Origin: Methanofollis tationis
GTDB taxonomy: Archaea > Halobacteriota > Methanomicrobia > Methanomicrobiales > Methanofollaceae
Direction: 5' to 3'
Length of the DNA: 64,000 nucleotides
NCBI RefSeq assembly: GCF_013377755.1
Contig: NZ_JABXWR010000001.1
Span: 259,104 to 323,103 of the forward strand
This document shows positions 61,563 to 64,000 of this stretch, piece by piece. The notes below the pieces were generated by a model. That model saw nothing but the letters and a program-made list of their open reading frames with translations, did not search any database and was not told where the DNA came from. The translations under genes and the position numbers were made by a program. Positions within the stretch are counted from its first letter, which is position 1, and every line of letters begins with the position of its first letter.

Positions 61563-62153
61563 ATGGGCTACATCACGCGGAATACCTATTACTTCGATAA
61601 GCCGGGCGAAGCGAACACCGCGGACGCCGCACGCTTTGCGGTCGAGCGCGCGCGGGAGGCCGGGATCGGGACGGTGGTCGTGGCCAGCACCTCGGGCAGC
61701 ACCGCCCTTTCGTTCCTCGAAGCGATTGCGGGCACGGGCCTCCGCCTCGTCGTGGTGACGCATGTGGTCGGGTTCTCGACGCCGGGTGTCAGGGAGTTCG
61801 ACGAAAAGGCGGCTGAAACGCTTCAGGCGGCCGGGGCAACGATCGTCACCGGCACCCACGCTCTCTCCGGTCTCGAGCGGGCGATCTCCCGCTCGCCGAG
61901 ACTCGGCGGGGCCTCAAGGACCGAGGCGATCGCCGAGGCGTTGCGGCGCACCGTCGCCGTCGGCCTGAAGGTGGCCGTCGAGTGCGTGCTCATCGCCGCC
62001 GACCAGGGAGCGATCCGGGTGGACGAGGAGGTCGTCGCCGTCGGCGGGACGATGAGCGGCGCCGACACCGTCTGCGTCATCAGGCCGGCCCACACAGCAA
62101 CGTTCTTCGACCTGCAGGTGCGCGAGATCGTCGCCATGCCCAGGAACCGGTAA
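61563..62153 (+). CDS. pyruvate-kinase C-terminal-like domain protein
   Basis: 196 residues resembling the alpha/beta C-terminal domain of pyruvate kinase as a separate protein: NTADAARFAVERAREAGIGTVVVASTSGSTALSFLEAI and LRLVVVTHVVGF, then VAVECVLIAADQGAIRVDEEVVAVGGTMSGADTVCVIRPAHT. Stand-alone copies are common in methanogens; role unknown, perhaps sensing a phosphorylated metabolite. It abuts the membrane-protein gene downstream (one base apart). Confidence 0.82.
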   Translation: MGYITRNTYYFDKPGEANTADAARFAVERAREAGIGTVVVASTSGSTALSFLEAIAGTGLRLVVVTHVVGFSTPGVREFDEKAAETLQAAGATIVTGTHALSGLERAISRSPRLGGASRTEAIAEALRRTVAVGLKVAVECVLIAADQGAIRVDEEVVAVGGTMSGADTVCVIRPAHTATFFDLQVREIVAMPRNR

Positions 62154-62154
62154 T

Positions 62155-63006
62155 ATGGTCTTCGCATCGTTCAGGAAGGCCCTGGGCCTCCTCGTAAAAA
62201 TGCCGCTGATCTGGACGGCCGGCATCGTCGTTGGGATCACCGCAGGGCTCGACATCTATCTCGAACTCTCGGGGGAGACCTTCTTTGCCGGGAAGGTCCT
62301 CCTCTTCGGGCTTCTCCTCATCCCCTTCTTCGTCGCCGGGAGTCTCGGGGCGATCAGGCGGAATGACGGGAGTCCGGCAGTATTTCTGGAGGAGGGGAAG
62401 AAACACTACTTCCGGGTCCTCCTCCCCGCCGTCTTCCTCCTGTTTGCGGCGATCGTAACCATCTTCCTGGTGGCCGTGCCGCTCTCGATCATTCTCGGGG
62501 AGAACGCCGTCGAAGCGGCGGGCTCGACGGCACTGGGCGTGATCCTCTCGTTCGCCCTCTTCGCGTACTTCTACGACACGGCGGCGGTCCGGGACGAACT
62601 GGGCGTCTTCGCCTCCCTCCAGCGGAGTGCGGCCTTCGTCCTCACCGCCTTTACACGGACTGTTCTTTTCTATGCGGCAAATGTTGCGGCGCTCCTCCTC
62701 GTCGGGTTCGGGGCGGTCTTCCTCTGGACGGCGCTGCTCTACGACCGCCTCGCCCCCCTGGCCGAGAGCGGGGAACTGGCCCTCATGGACACCGCCAACG
62801 CCACGGCGGTGCAGGCGCAGTTTGCCGCCCTCCTCGGTCCCGAGGGGATCTGGGTGACCGCTCTCGTCTATGCCGTCGTGATCGCTCTCTTCCTCCCCTT
62901 CGCCATCGCCTTCAAGGCCGCTTTCTATGAGAGCCGCGGTGCCGTGGAGGCTGCCGCCTCTCAGGTGGGAGAGTACGACGAGAAGGGGCGGTGGTACCGC
63001 TACTGA
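62155..63006 (+). CDS. polytopic membrane protein (DUF7847-like)
   Basis: 283 residues with about six hydrophobic segments (residues around 16-30, 44-64, 86-112, 122-142, 163-190, 235-258). The polar ends and the pattern KALGLLVKMPLIWTAGIVVG...AFKAAFYESRGA resemble archaeal DUF7847/glycerophosphoryl-phosphodiesterase membrane-domain proteins. Function unknown. Probably co-transcribed with the pyruvate-kinase-like gene. Confidence 0.75.
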   Translation: MVFASFRKALGLLVKMPLIWTAGIVVGITAGLDIYLELSGETFFAGKVLLFGLLLIPFFVAGSLGAIRRNDGSPAVFLEEGKKHYFRVLLPAVFLLFAAIVTIFLVAVPLSIILGENAVEAAGSTALGVILSFALFAYFYDTAAVRDELGVFASLQRSAAFVLTAFTRTVLFYAANVAALLLVGFGAVFLWTALLYDRLAPLAESGELALMDTANATAVQAQFAALLGPEGIWVTALVYAVVIALFLPFAIAFKAAFYESRGAVEAAASQVGEYDEKGRWYRY

Positions 63007-63294
63007 GCGGCGCCGTCAGAATATACTCTTTTTCTGGTCGTTGCCCTTTCACGCGGGGATCCCGGGGCGTCGGTGTTCAGTCCGTTTACGCGAACGAGTG
63101 AGGCCCTGAAATGCCCCTGTACCTTCGCGTCATTTCGCGTCTTCGCGTGAGTTTTCCCCGAACATCGGGCAAGGGGGAGTGTGCTGTCTCCCCATATCTC
63201 GGCGCTGGAGCATGGGTCCCGCAATACCCGCGCGCACCAGCAACGAACCTGCAAAAATGGAACTCGTGATTTTCTATCATCCCTGCGGCCGGGC
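63007..63294. other. gene-free region with TTCGCGT repeats
   Basis: About 290 bases between convergent genes. No recognisable gene. It contains three close copies of TTCGCGT and a C/G-rich string; see the repeat entry. Confidence 0.4.
63124..63148 (+). repeat. three clustered TTCGCGT copies
   Basis: TTCGCGT at 63124-63130, 63134-63140 and 63142-63148. Strings of CTTCGCGTC type are known as dispersed intergenic sequences in many prokaryotic genomes. Possible mobile-repeat debris or binding site; function unknown. Confidence 0.6.
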
Positions 63295-64000
63295 TCAGAC
63301 GAGCAGCGCCAGCACCAGCGCGAAGATCCCGCCGGCAAGGGTGGCGACGAGGTTCGTCCCGGCGTTCCCGAAGACGCCCTTATTCTCCAGGGTCGCCCCG
63401 ACAAGGCTGTCCACGTTCGTCCCGAAAAACCCGGCAAGAATGCCGATGACGGCGACGTCTGGACCGACGACCCCGAGCGCCCAGGCCGAGAGGGAGATTG
63501 CAACGGCGGCTGCCAGAGCCACTCCCTCGCCGAGCACCGTCACCCCGCCGTTCGTGCCCGGGCGCACCCGTTCGAGGGTCGTGATCAGGTAGGGATCGCC
63601 GCCCATGACGCCTATCTCCGAAGCGACGGTATCTGCAGCCGCCGATGCCACGCTCCCCAGAAACAGGGCGACAAATGCCGGGTGCCCGGTGATCCCGAAG
63701 AGGACGGCCCCGGCCGTGCCCACCAGCCCGTTTGCAAAGACGTTAAAGTAGCCGCGCACCCCGCCGTGGGACTGGGCGACGCCCAGGGCGTCCTTCTCCC
63801 GGTACCGAAACTTCGTCGCCAGCGAGCCCAGCATCATGAACAGGAGCATGATCAAAAACCACCTGACGTCGGCAAAGACAATGAGGAGGATGCCGATGAT
63901 CGCCGCCGAGAAAAGGCCTGATAGGTCTGCGACCCTGAACCGGTAGGAGAGGACGACGAAGACGAGGGTGATGACGGCCGCCATCGCCAGGATGCTGAGG
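63295..64000 (-). CDS. DUF92-family membrane protein (TMEM19-like), partial
   Basis: At least 235 residues, open at the window edge, so the N-terminus is missing; the codons before the ATG at 63984 continue in frame. Membrane segments alternate with motifs typical of the family: LGSLATKFRYREKDALGVAQSHGGVRGYFNVFANG, LGSVASAAADTVASEIGVMGGDPYLITTLERVRPGTNGGVTVLGEGVALAA, AGFFGTNVDSLVGATLENKG. Some relatives are phytol- or polyprenyl-phosphate kinases (VTE6-like CTP-dependent); a role in isoprenoid-phosphate metabolism is possible for archaeal lipids. Confidence 0.85.
   Translation of the reverse strand, partial: LSILAMAAVITLVFVVLSYRFRVADLSGLFSAAIIGILLIVFADVRWFLIMLLFMMLGSLATKFRYREKDALGVAQSHGGVRGYFNVFANGLVGTAGAVLFGITGHPAFVALFLGSVASAAADTVASEIGVMGGDPYLITTLERVRPGTNGGVTVLGEGVALAAAVAISLSAWALGVVGPDVAVIGILAGFFGTNVDSLVGATLENKGVFGNAGTNLVATLAGGIFALVLALLV

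Noticed and set aside
1-64000. tRNA or rRNA genes and CRISPR arrays
   Set aside because: Intergenic gaps were scanned for T-loop and acceptor patterns, rRNA-like stretches and regularly spaced repeats; none was convincing. A covariance search would settle this.

Overview
The window looks like chromosome of a formate-using methanogen of the order Methanomicrobiales (a Methanofollis- or Methanoculleus-like organism; the genus is a guess). The support is a formate channel of the FdhC type, Sep-tRNA:Cys-tRNA synthase, the archaeal HerA-NurA-Rad50-Mre11 set, topoisomerase VI, archaeal ThiI and an archaeal YchF-type GTPase. Most genes are GC-rich and packed into operons with 1-30 base overlaps. No rRNA, tRNA or CRISPR array was seen.

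Layout. 0-6.5 kb is an accessory zone: a decayed antitoxin, a DUF4143 ATPase with a perfect palindrome over its start, two MNT/HEPN toxin-antitoxin loci that are both damaged, an acylphosphatase fused to a repeat-bearing coiled coil, and an IS5-type transposase. 6.5-10.5 kb is an operon: YgjP-type metalloprotease, ruvC, ruvA, ruvB and an unknown gene, i.e. a complete bacterial-type Holliday-junction set in an archaeon. 10.5-15 kb holds a sugar epimerase (probable CTG start), a frameshifted ClC-CBS chloride channel, and fdhC with a partner gene. 15.1-22 kb is the mre11-rad50-nurA-herA repair operon. 22-28 kb holds a miniature IS200/IS605-like element, SepCysS with a small upstream gene, a GNAT enzyme, a sulfur-transfer operon (NifX-like, LarE, ThiI) and two conserved archaeal genes.

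28-34.9 kb is a second accessory zone with two intact MNT/HEPN pairs, two orphan HicB genes, a RelE-type pair, wecB, and an archaeal ATPase split by a TnpB element whose ends can be placed to the base because removing it restores the reading frame. 35-40 kb carries two related Wzx-like flippases flanking asnB; one has a frameshift and the other is a mosaic. 40-44 kb is nested insertion sequences: an IS21 element with a TCGA target duplication inside an ISH3-like transposase, followed by an IS1634-like remnant. 44.2-51.2 kb is a strikingly AT-rich island of seven co-directional genes for surface glycan synthesis or modification: acetyltransferase, radical SAM/SPASM, an alpha-helical-barrel protein, two glycosyltransferases, a FemAB-like GNAT and a polysaccharide deacetylase.

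51.2-64 kb returns to GC-rich core genome: top6A-top6B-hisS, larB with an NMN adenylyltransferase, a coiled-coil protein, a phosphoesterase, small unknown genes, a YchF GTPase, a pyruvate-kinase C-domain protein, a membrane protein and a DUF92 protein cut by the window edge.

The least conventional items are the radical SAM glycan island, the ruvCAB operon with its duplicated-domain protease and unknown last gene, the exactly reconstructible nested insertions, and the palindromes sitting on start codons. Functions are read from sequence motifs and family knowledge; no database search was run.
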